This document shows, piece after piece, positions 26,888-34,167 of a DNA stretch of 64,000 bases; the first letter of the stretch is position 1; each line of letters opens with the position of its first letter. Below the pieces are notes generated by a model. It had not been told where the DNA came from. It saw only the letters and a list, made by a program, of their open reading frames with translations, and made no database searches. The translations under genes and the position numbers were made by a program. Source of the stretch: Mycolicibacterium hodleri (GTDB lineage: Bacteria; Actinomycetota; Actinomycetes; Mycobacteriales; Mycobacteriaceae); the NCBI RefSeq assembly GCF_006439015.1, contig NZ_RCZG01000017.1, forward strand, positions 300-64,299. The letters are read 5' to 3'.

Positions 26888-27328
26888 ATGGGACAGGTCA
26901 GCGCCTCAAGCACTGTCTTGATCAACGCCGAACCCGATGCCGTGCTCGCAGCGGTCGCGGATTACCAGACGGTTCGTCCGAAGATCCTCTCCGCGCACTA
27001 CAGCGGCTACCAGGTTCTCGAGGGCGGACAGGGCGCAGGCACCGTCGCCACATGGAAGCTGCAGGCCACGGAGTCGCGGGTCCGCGACGTCAAGGCCAGC
27101 GTCGACGTCGCGGGCCACACCGTCATCGAGAAGGACGCCAACTCGACGATGGTGACCAATTACACGGTCGCCCCGGCCGGATCCGGTTCGTCGGTAACGG
27201 TGAAGACGTCATGGCAGGGGGCAGGCGGCGTCAAGGGCTTCTTCGAGAAGACGTTCGCACCCCTGGGCCTGCGCAAGATCCAGGCCGAAGTACTGGAGAA
27301 CCTCAAGAAACAGGTCGAGTCGATCTAG
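26888..27328 (+). CDS. SRPBCC (START-like) family protein, Rv3718c type
   Basis: A 146-residue single-domain protein beginning MGQVSASSTVLINAEPDAVL, the usual START/polyketide-cyclase-like opening, followed by alternating strands and a long C-terminal helix (KIQAEVLENLKKQVESI). Such proteins enclose hydrophobic ligands. Conservation beside bfaA in mycobacteria suggests a lipid-related role, but no function is established. It converges on the ami1 amidase gene 17 bp away. Confidence 0.8.
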   Translation: MGQVSASSTVLINAEPDAVLAAVADYQTVRPKILSAHYSGYQVLEGGQGAGTVATWKLQATESRVRDVKASVDVAGHTVIEKDANSTMVTNYTVAPAGSGSSVTVKTSWQGAGGVKGFFEKTFAPLGLRKIQAEVLENLKKQVESI

Positions 27329-27345
27329 GGAGTCGGGCCAGTTAC

Positions 27346-28143
27346 CTAGACGGCCGCTCGCGGCGGCCTGGTCGCCAGGAAACCGGCGATGCCGCGCACT
27401 ACCGCGTCGGCGTACTTTTGCCTGCCCTCCGGGCTTTCGATCAGCGCCGTGTCGGCAGGGTTCTTCATGTTGCCCAGCTCGACGAGGACCGATGGATACT
27501 GGGCCAGGTTGAGCCCAGCCAGGTCTGCACGCGGATACAGCCCGCCCTGGCCGATGTAGTTGGCGGGCATGAGGCCCGCGGCCTGCAGTTGGTCGCGCAT
27601 CGTCTGGGCCAGCTGGACCGACGGCCCCGCTTGCACCTGGTTGAGCGGCGGTGACGAGTAGTTCACGTGGAAGCCGCGCCCCGTGGCAGGGCCGCCGTCG
27701 GCGTGAATCGAGACGATCGCGTCCGGCTTCAGCGCATTTGCCATCGCCGCCCGCTCGTCGACGCAGGCGGCGACGCTGGTGTCGTCGCCCCTCGACATCG
27801 CGGTGCGGACGCCCAACTGGGTCAGTTCCTGGCGGATGCGCAGCACCGTCTCCCAGTTGAAGGTGTGCTCCGGATAGCCGTCGTTGGTCGACGTCCCGCT
27901 CGTCTGACAGTCCTTCGTCCCGCCGCGGCCCGTCGGGACCTGTTTGGTCAGGGATGCGTCGTTCGCGCCGTTGTGGCCGGGATCGAGGAAGACGATCATC
28001 CCGGCGATGTTGGACGGGGCGGCGACGGCCGTCGGGAGTCCGATGGGTCCGAGCGAGGCGGCGACGAGCAAGCCGGCGGCCACCGCAGCTGAGATGCGTT
28101 TGACCGAAGCGGCGCCGACACGTAGGTAGGCGGGTACGAGCAC
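27346..28143 (-). CDS. ami1: N-acetylmuramoyl-L-alanine amidase (Ami1/Rv3717 type)
   Basis: A 265-residue exported zinc amidase of the Amidase_3 family. Zinc ligands fit His in VFLDPGHNG, Glu in NWETVLRIRQEL and His in VSIHADGG; the catalytic glutamate lies in VELGNMKN near the C-terminus. It cleaves the peptide stem from muramic acid in peptidoglycan. A signal sequence is visible around SAAVAAGLLVAASLGPIGL. GTG 28143 is taken as start; an internal start at VKRISA would give a length closer to the 241 residues of Rv3717. It has the single compact domain without a separate wall-binding module. Confidence 0.88.
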   Translation of the reverse strand: MLVPAYLRVGAASVKRISAAVAAGLLVAASLGPIGLPTAVAAPSNIAGMIVFLDPGHNGANDASLTKQVPTGRGGTKDCQTSGTSTNDGYPEHTFNWETVLRIRQELTQLGVRTAMSRGDDTSVAACVDERAAMANALKPDAIVSIHADGGPATGRGFHVNYSSPPLNQVQAGPSVQLAQTMRDQLQAAGLMPANYIGQGGLYPRADLAGLNLAQYPSVLVELGNMKNPADTALIESPEGRQKYADAVVRGIAGFLATRPPRAAV

Positions 28144-28266
28144 GGCGCCAACGTAGCCCGTAGGACGACTAAGCTTGAAGAGCAAAACGACACGTGCGCA
28201 CGACAGCAATCAAGTCGAGACCCAACTGCTACTCACTTGATTCCAGAAGCTAAGGGGTCCTACGGA

Positions 28267-28599
28267 ATGCAACCCGGCCAGCCGCCCGACATGTCGGCGC
28301 TCCTCGCGCAGGCTCAGCAGGTTCAGCAGCAGTTGATGGAGGCGCAGGAGGCACTCGCCATCGCGGAGGTGCACGGGCAGGCTGGCGGAGGTCTGGTGCA
28401 GGTAACGATGAAGGGCAGCGGCGAGGTGGTCGGCGTTGCGATCGACCCGAAGGTCGTCGACCCCGACGACATCGAGACTCTGCAGGACCTCGTCATCGGC
28501 GCCATCAAGGACGCGTCAATGCAGGTCACCCTGATGGCGCAGAGCAAGCTGGGTCCGCTTGCCGGGGGGCTCGGCGGGCTCGAACTGCCGGGTATGTGA
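28267..28599 (+). CDS. YbaB/EbfC family nucleoid-associated protein
   Basis: A 110-residue DNA-binding protein: LLAQAQQVQQQLMEAQEAL forms the N-terminal helix, GLVQVTMKGSGEVVGVAIDP the central sheet, and the C-terminus is rich in Gly and Leu. The ATG at 28267 follows an AAGGGG site; a TTG at 28237 would add ten residues. YbaB proteins form dimers that bind DNA and in most bacteria precede recR, as here (12 bp gap). Likely co-transcribed with recR. Confidence 0.9.
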   Translation: MQPGQPPDMSALLAQAQQVQQQLMEAQEALAIAEVHGQAGGGLVQVTMKGSGEVVGVAIDPKVVDPDDIETLQDLVIGAIKDASMQVTLMAQSKLGPLAGGLGGLELPGM

Positions 28600-28611
28600 C
28601 GTTGAACCGCC

Positions 28612-29223
28612 ATGTTTGAAGGTCCGGTCCAGGATCTGATCGACGAGTTGGGCAAGCTCCCCGGTATCGGGCCCAAGAGCGCCCAGCGCATCGCCTTCCA
28701 CCTGTTATCGGTAGAGCCGCCGGACATCGACCGTCTGACCGCCGTTCTAGGCAAGGTCCGTGACGGTGTGAAGTTCTGCTCGGTCTGTGGAAACGTCTCC
28801 GACGACGACCGCTGTCGCATCTGCTCTGACTCGCGACGGGACGCCTCGCTGGTGTGCGTCGTGGAGGAGCCCAAGGACGTCGCGGCCGTGGAGCGCACCC
28901 GTGAATTCCGGGGGCGCTACCACGTGTTGGGCGGTGCACTCGATCCGTTGTCGGGAGTCGGACCTGATCAGCTGCGAATTCGCGAGCTGCTCAACCGAAT
29001 TGGCGAGCGCGTCGACGGTGTGGACGTCGCCGAGGTCATCATCGCCACCGATCCGAACACCGAAGGCGAGGCGACGGCCACCTACCTGGTGCGCATGCTG
29101 CGCGACATTCCCGGTCTGACGGTGACCCGGATAGCGTCCGGCCTTCCGATGGGCGGCGATCTGGAGTTCGCCGACGAATTGACACTGGGACGCGCTCTGA
29201 CGGGCCGCAGGGCGATGGCCTAG
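28612..29223 (+). CDS. recR: Recombination protein RecR
   Basis: A 203-residue RecR. Helix-hairpin-helix near LPGIGPKSAQRIAFHLL, a four-cysteine zinc finger CSVCGNVSDDDRCRIC, and a Toprim domain from VCVVEEPKDVAAVERT through EVIIATDPNTEGEATATYL. With RecO and RecF it helps load RecA at gaps. Length and order are canonical. The next small gene starts 10 bp downstream, suggesting a ybaB-recR-small-protein operon. Confidence 0.95.
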   Translation: MFEGPVQDLIDELGKLPGIGPKSAQRIAFHLLSVEPPDIDRLTAVLGKVRDGVKFCSVCGNVSDDDRCRICSDSRRDASLVCVVEEPKDVAAVERTREFRGRYHVLGGALDPLSGVGPDQLRIRELLNRIGERVDGVDVAEVIIATDPNTEGEATATYLVRMLRDIPGLTVTRIASGLPMGGDLEFADELTLGRALTGRRAMA

Positions 29224-29233
29224 GTTGGCGCTC

Positions 29234-29632
29234 ATGCCTGACGAGGAGTTCAAGGTCGAGGTGGAACTCGGCGACGAGGCCCACCACCTGTCGTTCTGGG
29301 AGCGGCTGAGGTCGCTGAACGTCGACGACGAGGCCCGCAAGCGCCTGGGCAGCCGGGTGACGGTGACGCGGGACGGCAACCGGATCCAGCTGTACACCCA
29401 CAGCCTGCAGGATGCCCGCGCGGCCGAGCAGAACGTGCGTGATCTGGTCGTCGCAGACGGCATCACCGCCGAGTACACGACGACGCGGTGGAGCGCGGAT
29501 GCGCAGGCGTGGGTTGATCCCTCGGACGGCGACGTGGTCACCGATGACGCGCCGGATGCGCCCGTGCCCGACCCCAGCTACGTAATCCTCGAGGCCTACA
29601 AGCCGGATTTCCTGCGCGACCTCGGTCTGTAG
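29234..29632 (+). CDS. Conserved small acidic protein downstream of recR, function unknown
   Basis: A 132-residue acidic protein beginning MPDEEFKVEVELGDEAHH. It has a predicted alpha/beta N-terminal half (RVTVTRDGNRIQLYTHSLQD, AEQNVRDLVVADGI) and ends PDPSYVILEAYKPDFLRDLGL. I do not recognise a characterised domain. TTG 29225 is an alternative start. Its placement 10 bp after recR suggests co-expression, but nothing in the sequence ties it to recombination. Confidence 0.7.
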   Translation: MPDEEFKVEVELGDEAHHLSFWERLRSLNVDDEARKRLGSRVTVTRDGNRIQLYTHSLQDARAAEQNVRDLVVADGITAEYTTTRWSADAQAWVDPSDGDVVTDDAPDAPVPDPSYVILEAYKPDFLRDLGL

Positions 29633-29636
29633 GGCC

Positions 29637-29700
29637 GCGCGAGATCCGCTTTTTGCAGCCGCTCTCTCGCACTTCGTCTGCAGAACGTCGATCTCGTGCG
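29637..29700. repeat. Imperfect palindromic repeat (two inverted copies of a ~25-30 bp element)
   Basis: CGAGATCCGCTTTTTGCAG (from ~29639) and CTGCAGAACGTCGATCTCG (to 29696) are inverted copies of one element, able to fold into a long hairpin between the small recR-linked gene and the DUF559-like gene. The right copy, 29667-29696, matches the direct copy at 30606-30635 in 26 of 30 positions. It may act as a terminator, but the sharing with a second site points to an interspersed repeat. Confidence 0.7.
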
Positions 29701-29732
29701 GGGTTGTCGGCGCCCTGCCGCACCATTCCCGC

Positions 29733-30623
29733 ATGGGTGAGGTATTTCTAGGCGGCGAAGCATTGGCGGCTGGACGAGTCACGCGTCATGAACTGCAGCG
29801 CTGGTATACGACCATCTACCGCGGCGTCTACGTCCCGAGGGGCACCGAATTGTCGCTGCGCGACCGGGCCATCGGGGCCTGGCTCGCATCGGGTCGGCGC
29901 GGGGTGGTCGCCGGGGTAGCTGCGTCGGCTCTTCACCAGACGTCCTGGGTAGACCCGACGGAGCCGATCGAACTCGTCGGAGTGAAGTGTCGGTCGCAGC
30001 CCGGATTGATCCCACGGCTGGAAAAGGTCGCCGATGACGAGGTAACGCGGGCCTCCGGACTGCCGGTGACCACGCGAGTGCGCACGGCATACGACCTCGG
30101 CCGCCATCAGAAGCGGCCGCAAGCGCTAGCGCGGCTCGATGCGTTGATGTGGACCCAGCGCTTCTCGATCGACGCGGTCGTTGAGCTGGCCGACAGCTAC
30201 CCCCGCGCGCGCGGCGTGCGGCAGCTGCGAGAACTGCTTCCGCTGGTCGACGGGGGAGCTGATTCGCCCCGGGAGAGTCATATCAGGTTGTGGCTGATTG
30301 ATGCCGGAATGCCGAGACCTCAGACGCAGATTCCCGTGTTTGCAGATGGACTGCAAGCCGTTGCGTACCTGGACATGGGATGGGAGGAGTTCAAGGTCGC
30401 GGTCGAGTACGACGGAGATCACCACCGGAAGGATCGCCGCCAGTACGTCAAGGACATTCGGCGCATTCGGATGCTCGAGGAGATGGGTTGGATCATCATC
30501 CGGGTGATCGCCGAGGAGCGTCCGGCGCAGTGGCTGGCGCGGGTCGAGAGCGCGTTGGTCAGTCGCGGCTGCCGCATCGAGATCAACGAATTGCAGAGGT
30601 TCTTTCGCACTTTGGCTGCATAA
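29733..30623 (+). CDS. AbiEi/DUF559-like protein with a restriction-endonuclease-like C-terminus (Rv3714c type)
   Basis: A 296-residue protein. The N-terminal ~90 residues (RVTRHELQRWYTTIYRGVYV) resemble the winged-helix region of AbiEi-type antitoxin proteins. The C-terminal ~100 residues look like a small PD-(D/E)xK nuclease fold: ESHIRLWLIDAG, VAYLDMGWEEFKVAVEYDG, then DHHRKDRRQY. Length matches Rv3714c. No AbiEii-like toxin is beside it, so a classic type IV toxin-antitoxin system is not supported. Related mycobacterial proteins are abundant and uncharacterised. Palindromic repeats lie on both sides, the downstream copy overlapping its 3' end. Confidence 0.7.
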   Translation: MGEVFLGGEALAAGRVTRHELQRWYTTIYRGVYVPRGTELSLRDRAIGAWLASGRRGVVAGVAASALHQTSWVDPTEPIELVGVKCRSQPGLIPRLEKVADDEVTRASGLPVTTRVRTAYDLGRHQKRPQALARLDALMWTQRFSIDAVVELADSYPRARGVRQLRELLPLVDGGADSPRESHIRLWLIDAGMPRPQTQIPVFADGLQAVAYLDMGWEEFKVAVEYDGDHHRKDRRQYVKDIRRIRMLEEMGWIIIRVIAEERPAQWLARVESALVSRGCRIEINELQRFFRTLAA

Positions 30624-30635
30624 CGTGGATCTCGG
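30606..30635. repeat. Direct copy of the 29667-29696 element, overlapping a gene end
   Basis: TCGCACTTTGGCTGCATAAC and GTGGATCTCG together match the upstream copy (TCGCACTTCGTCTGCAGAAC, GTCGATCTCG) at 26 of 30 positions. The copy supplies the final codons and stop (TAA) of the DUF559-like gene, so the element has been co-opted as coding sequence or the gene was inserted between two copies. Confidence 0.65.
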
Positions 30636-30643
30636 CACTGGCC

Positions 30644-31360
30644 CTAGACGCGGCGTGGAGCCGCCAGGCGTTCCCGCCGCAACTGATCGACCTCGGTGAG
30701 TTCGATCGGTGCCAGCTCGCCCACCACGCGCGAGAGCAAGTGGTCCGCCAGCTGCGGGTTGCGGGCCAGGCACGGGCCGTGCAGATAGGTCGCGACGATG
30801 CTGCCCTGCACGGCACCATCGAAGCCGTCCCCGTCGCGGTTCCCCGCGCCGCTGATCACCTTGGCGAGCGGCGCGGCCGACGGACCCAGAACCGTTCCGC
30901 CGCGGTGGTTCTCGAAACCCGTCAGACGGTGGTCGAGGCCGGGCAGCAGCGGCTGCGACACGACCTCGCCGATGGTGCGCTTCGCCTGCGGAGACGTCGT
31001 GACGTCCAGCACGCCGACACCGTCCACCCGTTCACCAGACGATGTCTCGTACCAGTGTCCGAGCACCTGGATGGCCGCGCAGATCGCCAGCACGGGAGCG
31101 CCACGCGCGATGGCCCGCTGCAGGCCTGGGTACTGGATTAGGTGCTTGGTCGCCAGCCGCTGGGCGTAGTCCTCGGCGCCGCCGAGTGTGTAGAGGTCCA
31201 GTGAGTCGGGTACCGGGTCGGCCAGCGTGATCTCGACGACCTCGGCGTCGAAACCCCGCAGGAGCAAGCGTTGTCGTAGCACGACGGCATTGCCGCCGTC
31301 GCCGTAGGTGCCCATCACGTCGGGCAGCACCAGTCCGATTCGAACGTTCGATTCAGTCAT
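30644..31360 (-). CDS. gatD: Lipid II isoglutaminyl synthase, glutamine amidotransferase subunit
   Basis: A 238-residue class I CobQ-like glutaminase. The nucleophile is the Cys in LAICAAIQVLGHW (about residue 94) and the catalytic His lies in YLHGPCLARNP. Paired with MurT it supplies ammonia to amidate the alpha-carboxyl of D-glutamate in lipid II, a modification needed for L,D- and D,D-cross-linking in mycobacteria. Its start overlaps the murT end by 8 bp, consistent with production of a 1:1 complex. It corresponds to Rv3713, often misnamed cobQ2. Confidence 0.92.
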   Translation of the reverse strand: MTESNVRIGLVLPDVMGTYGDGGNAVVLRQRLLLRGFDAEVVEITLADPVPDSLDLYTLGGAEDYAQRLATKHLIQYPGLQRAIARGAPVLAICAAIQVLGHWYETSSGERVDGVGVLDVTTSPQAKRTIGEVVSQPLLPGLDHRLTGFENHRGGTVLGPSAAPLAKVISGAGNRDGDGFDGAVQGSIVATYLHGPCLARNPQLADHLLSRVVGELAPIELTEVDQLRRERLAAPRRV

Positions 31361-32582
31361 GCGGCAGCCGCCGGTTCAGTTGCAGGAATGCCGTGTAGTT
31401 CGCGACGACCTCGACATGGCCCGGCGGACACGACGCGATGGCCTTCACGGTGTCGTGCACCAGCGTATGGCCGACGCCGGCGTACCCGAGGCGGACGGCC
31501 AGGTCGGTGCCACGCTCGCCGGCCGCCACGACGGTCGTATCGTCGAAGTGCTCGAAGCGGACGTCCCACAGCCACGACAGGTCCTCCCCATCGGGGACCT
31601 GACCATTGACGGCGATCACGACTCCCTCGCCGTGCTTGTCGACCATCGACAGCGCCTCGTGCCAGCCCGCTGGGTTCTTGGCCAGCAGGATGCGGACGGT
31701 GTGCTGACCGATCCGCACGGTTCGGTAGCGTCCAGCCACCTCGTCGACGAGGGACACCGCGGCGACCGCGGCCGCAGGATCGGCACCGAGGGCGACGGCG
31801 GCCGCGACCGCCTGGGTCGCATTGCCCCGGTTGACGGCGCCGGGCAGCGCCAACGTCATCGGCAGGGTGAGGCCATCGGGTCCGTAGACGTTCTCGTCGT
31901 CGTAGGACCACTGCGGCGTAGGCCGCTTGAAATCGGTGCCGGTCGAGTACCAGTGCGACTGCTCCCGCACGATGATCTCGCCACTGCGCGGGCAGCTCAC
32001 CGAGTCGTTGGCCCAGCTGCCCCCGGCCGCCACCCACACCACGTCGGGGCTGTCATAGGCGGCCGAGGTCATGAGTACGTCGTCGCAGTTGGCTACGACG
32101 ACGGCACCTGGATGGCGCGCCAGGCCATCGCGGAGAGTTCTCTCGATGTGGTTGATCTCACCCACGCGGTCGAGCTGATCGCGCGACAGATTGAGCAGCA
32201 CGATCACCGCCGGGTTCACGGCATCGGCGACGTGTGGCACGTGCATCTCGTCTACTTCCAGCGCGGACAGAGTCGCGTCGCGGGTGCCCGCGAGGGCCGC
32301 GATCAGACCCGCGTCCATGTTGGCGCCCTCGGCATTGGTGGAGACCGGGCCCATGGTGGCGAGCGCAGCGGCCGTCATCCTGGTGGTGGTCGACTTGCCA
32401 TTCGTGCCGGTCACGACCACGTTGCGGCGCCCGGCGCCGAGCTGGCTGAGGATCGAGCGGTCCAGTTTCATCGAGACGAGGCCGCCGATCATCGCCCCTG
32501 CGCCGCGACCGGTCACGCGCGAAGCCCAACGCGCCGCCGCGCCCGCGCCGAGCGCGACGCGTCCACGCGGGGAGATGGCCAT
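31353..32582 (-). CDS. murT: Lipid II isoglutaminyl synthase, Mur ligase subunit
   Basis: A 409-residue Mur-ligase-like protein. ATP binding is by VVVTGTNGKSTTTRM; TLSALEVDEMHVP and VIVLLNLSRDQLDR are Mur central-domain motifs, and the DUF1727 C-terminal domain follows. ATG 32582 (MAISPRGRVALGAG) is preferred to GTG 32621, which gives an atypical start. It activates the D-Glu carboxyl for amidation by GatD-derived ammonia. I do not see the four-cysteine zinc ribbon present in Gram-positive coccal MurT. Divergent from the DnaQ-like gene with 98 bp between. Confidence 0.9.
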   Translation of the reverse strand: MAISPRGRVALGAGAAARWASRVTGRGAGAMIGGLVSMKLDRSILSQLGAGRRNVVVTGTNGKSTTTRMTAAALATMGPVSTNAEGANMDAGLIAALAGTRDATLSALEVDEMHVPHVADAVNPAVIVLLNLSRDQLDRVGEINHIERTLRDGLARHPGAVVVANCDDVLMTSAAYDSPDVVWVAAGGSWANDSVSCPRSGEIIVREQSHWYSTGTDFKRPTPQWSYDDENVYGPDGLTLPMTLALPGAVNRGNATQAVAAAVALGADPAAAVAAVSLVDEVAGRYRTVRIGQHTVRILLAKNPAGWHEALSMVDKHGEGVVIAVNGQVPDGEDLSWLWDVRFEHFDDTTVVAAGERGTDLAVRLGYAGVGHTLVHDTVKAIASCPPGHVEVVANYTAFLQLNRRLPHD

Positions 32583-32680
32583 CCCCGGGAGTCTAAAAGG
32601 CGCGAACTCCGGAGGCGACACGCGGCGTCGCCCGTCGAGTGTTGGCCAAATATGTCCGAGGGCCGTGCCATCCTCGAAAC

Positions 32681-33670
32681 GTGAGCCAAACGTTCGGCCG
32701 ACCGGCGACGGAGCCAGGAGCGGGCTGGGCGGTCGTGGACGTCGAGACGACCGGTTTCCACCCGCGACAGGCCCGCGTCGTCAGCGTCGCGGCGTTGGCT
32801 CTTGGCGACGACGGCAACGTCGAAGGCAGTTTCTCCAGCCTGCTGAACCCCGGTGTCGATCCCGGCCCCACCCACGTCCACGGGTTGACCACCGAGATGC
32901 TGGAGGGGCAACCCACCTTCGCGGACGTCGTCGGCGAGCTGAGCTCGGTCCTCGAGGGCCGCACGCTGGTGGCCCACAACGTCGGCTTCGACTATGCGTT
33001 CCTGGCCGCCGAAGCCGAACTCGTCGGGGCGCAGCTGCCCGTCGACACCGTGATGTGCACGGTGGAGTTGGCGCGCAGGCTGGACCTGGGTATCGAGAAC
33101 CTGCGGCTCGAGACGTTGGCCGCCCATTGGGGCGTGACGCAGATGCGGCCGCACGACGCGCTCGACGACGCGCTGGTACTGGCCCAGATCCTGAAGCCGT
33201 CCCTGGCGGGCGCGCACGACCGCAAGGCCTGGCTACCGGTCCGCCCCGTGAAGCGACGCCGCTGGCCCAACGGCCAGGTGACACACGAAGAGCTCCTGCC
33301 GCTGAAGACGATCGCGGCCAGGCTGCCGTGCGACTTCCAGAACCCTGGCCGGTTCGTCGCGGGCCGCCCCTTGGTGCAGGGCATGCGGGTAGCGCTCTCA
33401 TCCGAGGTCTCCCACACCTACGAAGAACTGATCGAACGAATTCTGTACGCCGGGTTGGCGTATTCGGACACCGTCGATCAGCAGACGTCGCTGGTGATCT
33501 GCGATGAGCTCGAACCGGATCAGGGCCGGGGTTACCAAGCGGGTGAAATGGGGATTCCGCTGGTCAGCGACGCGGACTTCATGGGGCTCCTGCAGCACGT
33601 CGTCGGGGGTACCGGCGTGGAGGAGTTCAGCGACGCCACGCTCAGTGGCGACCAGTTCGCCCTGTTCTGA
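32681..33670 (+). CDS. dnaQ: DEDDh 3'-5' exonuclease (DnaQ/epsilon-like) with C-terminal BRCT-like domain
   Basis: A 330-residue protein from GTG 32681. Exonuclease motifs are AVVDVETTGFHP (DxE), LVAHNVGFDYAFL and MRPHDALDDALVLA (HxxxxD), typical of DEDDh enzymes. The C-terminal ~90 residues (GMRVALSSEVSHTYEELIER, TSLVICDELEPDQGRGY) look like a BRCT fold. Mycobacterial replicative proofreading resides mainly in the PHP domain of DnaE1, so this DnaQ homologue (Rv3711c) is probably accessory. Its 3' end faces a strong terminator. Confidence 0.88.
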   Translation: MSQTFGRPATEPGAGWAVVDVETTGFHPRQARVVSVAALALGDDGNVEGSFSSLLNPGVDPGPTHVHGLTTEMLEGQPTFADVVGELSSVLEGRTLVAHNVGFDYAFLAAEAELVGAQLPVDTVMCTVELARRLDLGIENLRLETLAAHWGVTQMRPHDALDDALVLAQILKPSLAGAHDRKAWLPVRPVKRRRWPNGQVTHEELLPLKTIAARLPCDFQNPGRFVAGRPLVQGMRVALSSEVSHTYEELIERILYAGLAYSDTVDQQTSLVICDELEPDQGRGYQAGEMGIPLVSDADFMGLLQHVVGGTGVEEFSDATLSGDQFALF

Positions 33671-33673
33671 GCA

Positions 33674-33707
33674 ATCAGCCCGGCGCGGGAGACCCGGCCG
33701 GGCTGAT
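33674..33707. terminator. Bidirectional intrinsic-type terminator
   Basis: ATCAGCCCGGC (33674-33684) and its exact complement GCCGGGCTGAT (33697-33707) form an 11-bp stem with a 12-nt loop, placed 3 bp after the dnaQ stop and 27 bp before the stop of the convergent SHOCT gene. A-run and T-run are weak, as usual in mycobacteria. Confidence 0.8.
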
Positions 33708-33734
33708 GGAACGACTGCTGGTGTCCGTGTGCGA

Positions 33735-34121
33735 CTAGGCCAGTGCCTTCGCCTTCAGTGAGTCGTACTCGCCCGGTGTGATGGTGCCTGCGTCGAGCAG
33801 TTCCTTGGCGTGCGCGATCTCCTCGGCGGGCGACCGTCCGGCGGCCTGCTTGATGTAGTCGTCGGTCTGCTGCTTGGCCGCAACCGCCGCCTCGTGTGCC
33901 CGGACGGACATGCCCTGGCCGCGGAAGATCAGGTAGATCAACGCAGTGAACCACGGGATGAGAAACAGGAAGACGACCCAGATCGCCTTCACGACGCCGG
34001 ATGTCTTGTGGTCGCGCCAGAAAAGGTCCGTGAGGATCTGGAACAGCACCAACAGGTACGCGATCCACGCGAAGATGATCAGGAAGTGCCACAGAAAATC
34101 CCAGGTAGAGCCCCAGTTCAC
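33735..34121 (-). CDS. PLDc_N/SHOCT-domain membrane protein
   Basis: A 128-residue protein with two membrane helices (FLWHFLIIFAWIAYLLVLFQ; VVKAIWVVFLFLIPWFTALI) forming a PLDc_N region, a short Ala/Gln-rich linker and a C-terminal SHOCT motif (AEEIAHAKELLDAGTITPGE). SHOCT proteins are small, often oligomeric and of unknown role. It lies between dnaQ and leuA; its ATG is preceded by TTAAGGAGT on the minus strand, a strong ribosome-binding site. Confidence 0.85.
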   Translation of the reverse strand: MNWGSTWDFLWHFLIIFAWIAYLLVLFQILTDLFWRDHKTSGVVKAIWVVFLFLIPWFTALIYLIFRGQGMSVRAHEAAVAAKQQTDDYIKQAAGRSPAEEIAHAKELLDAGTITPGEYDSLKAKALA

Positions 34122-34167
34122 GTCTACTCCTTAAACGTCGCCAGTGCGCGGGTTGCGCAGGCGTCAG

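Noticed and set aside
29733..30623. Type IV toxin-antitoxin system
   Set aside because: Only an AbiEi-like domain is present; no AbiEii-type nucleotidyltransferase toxin lies beside it.
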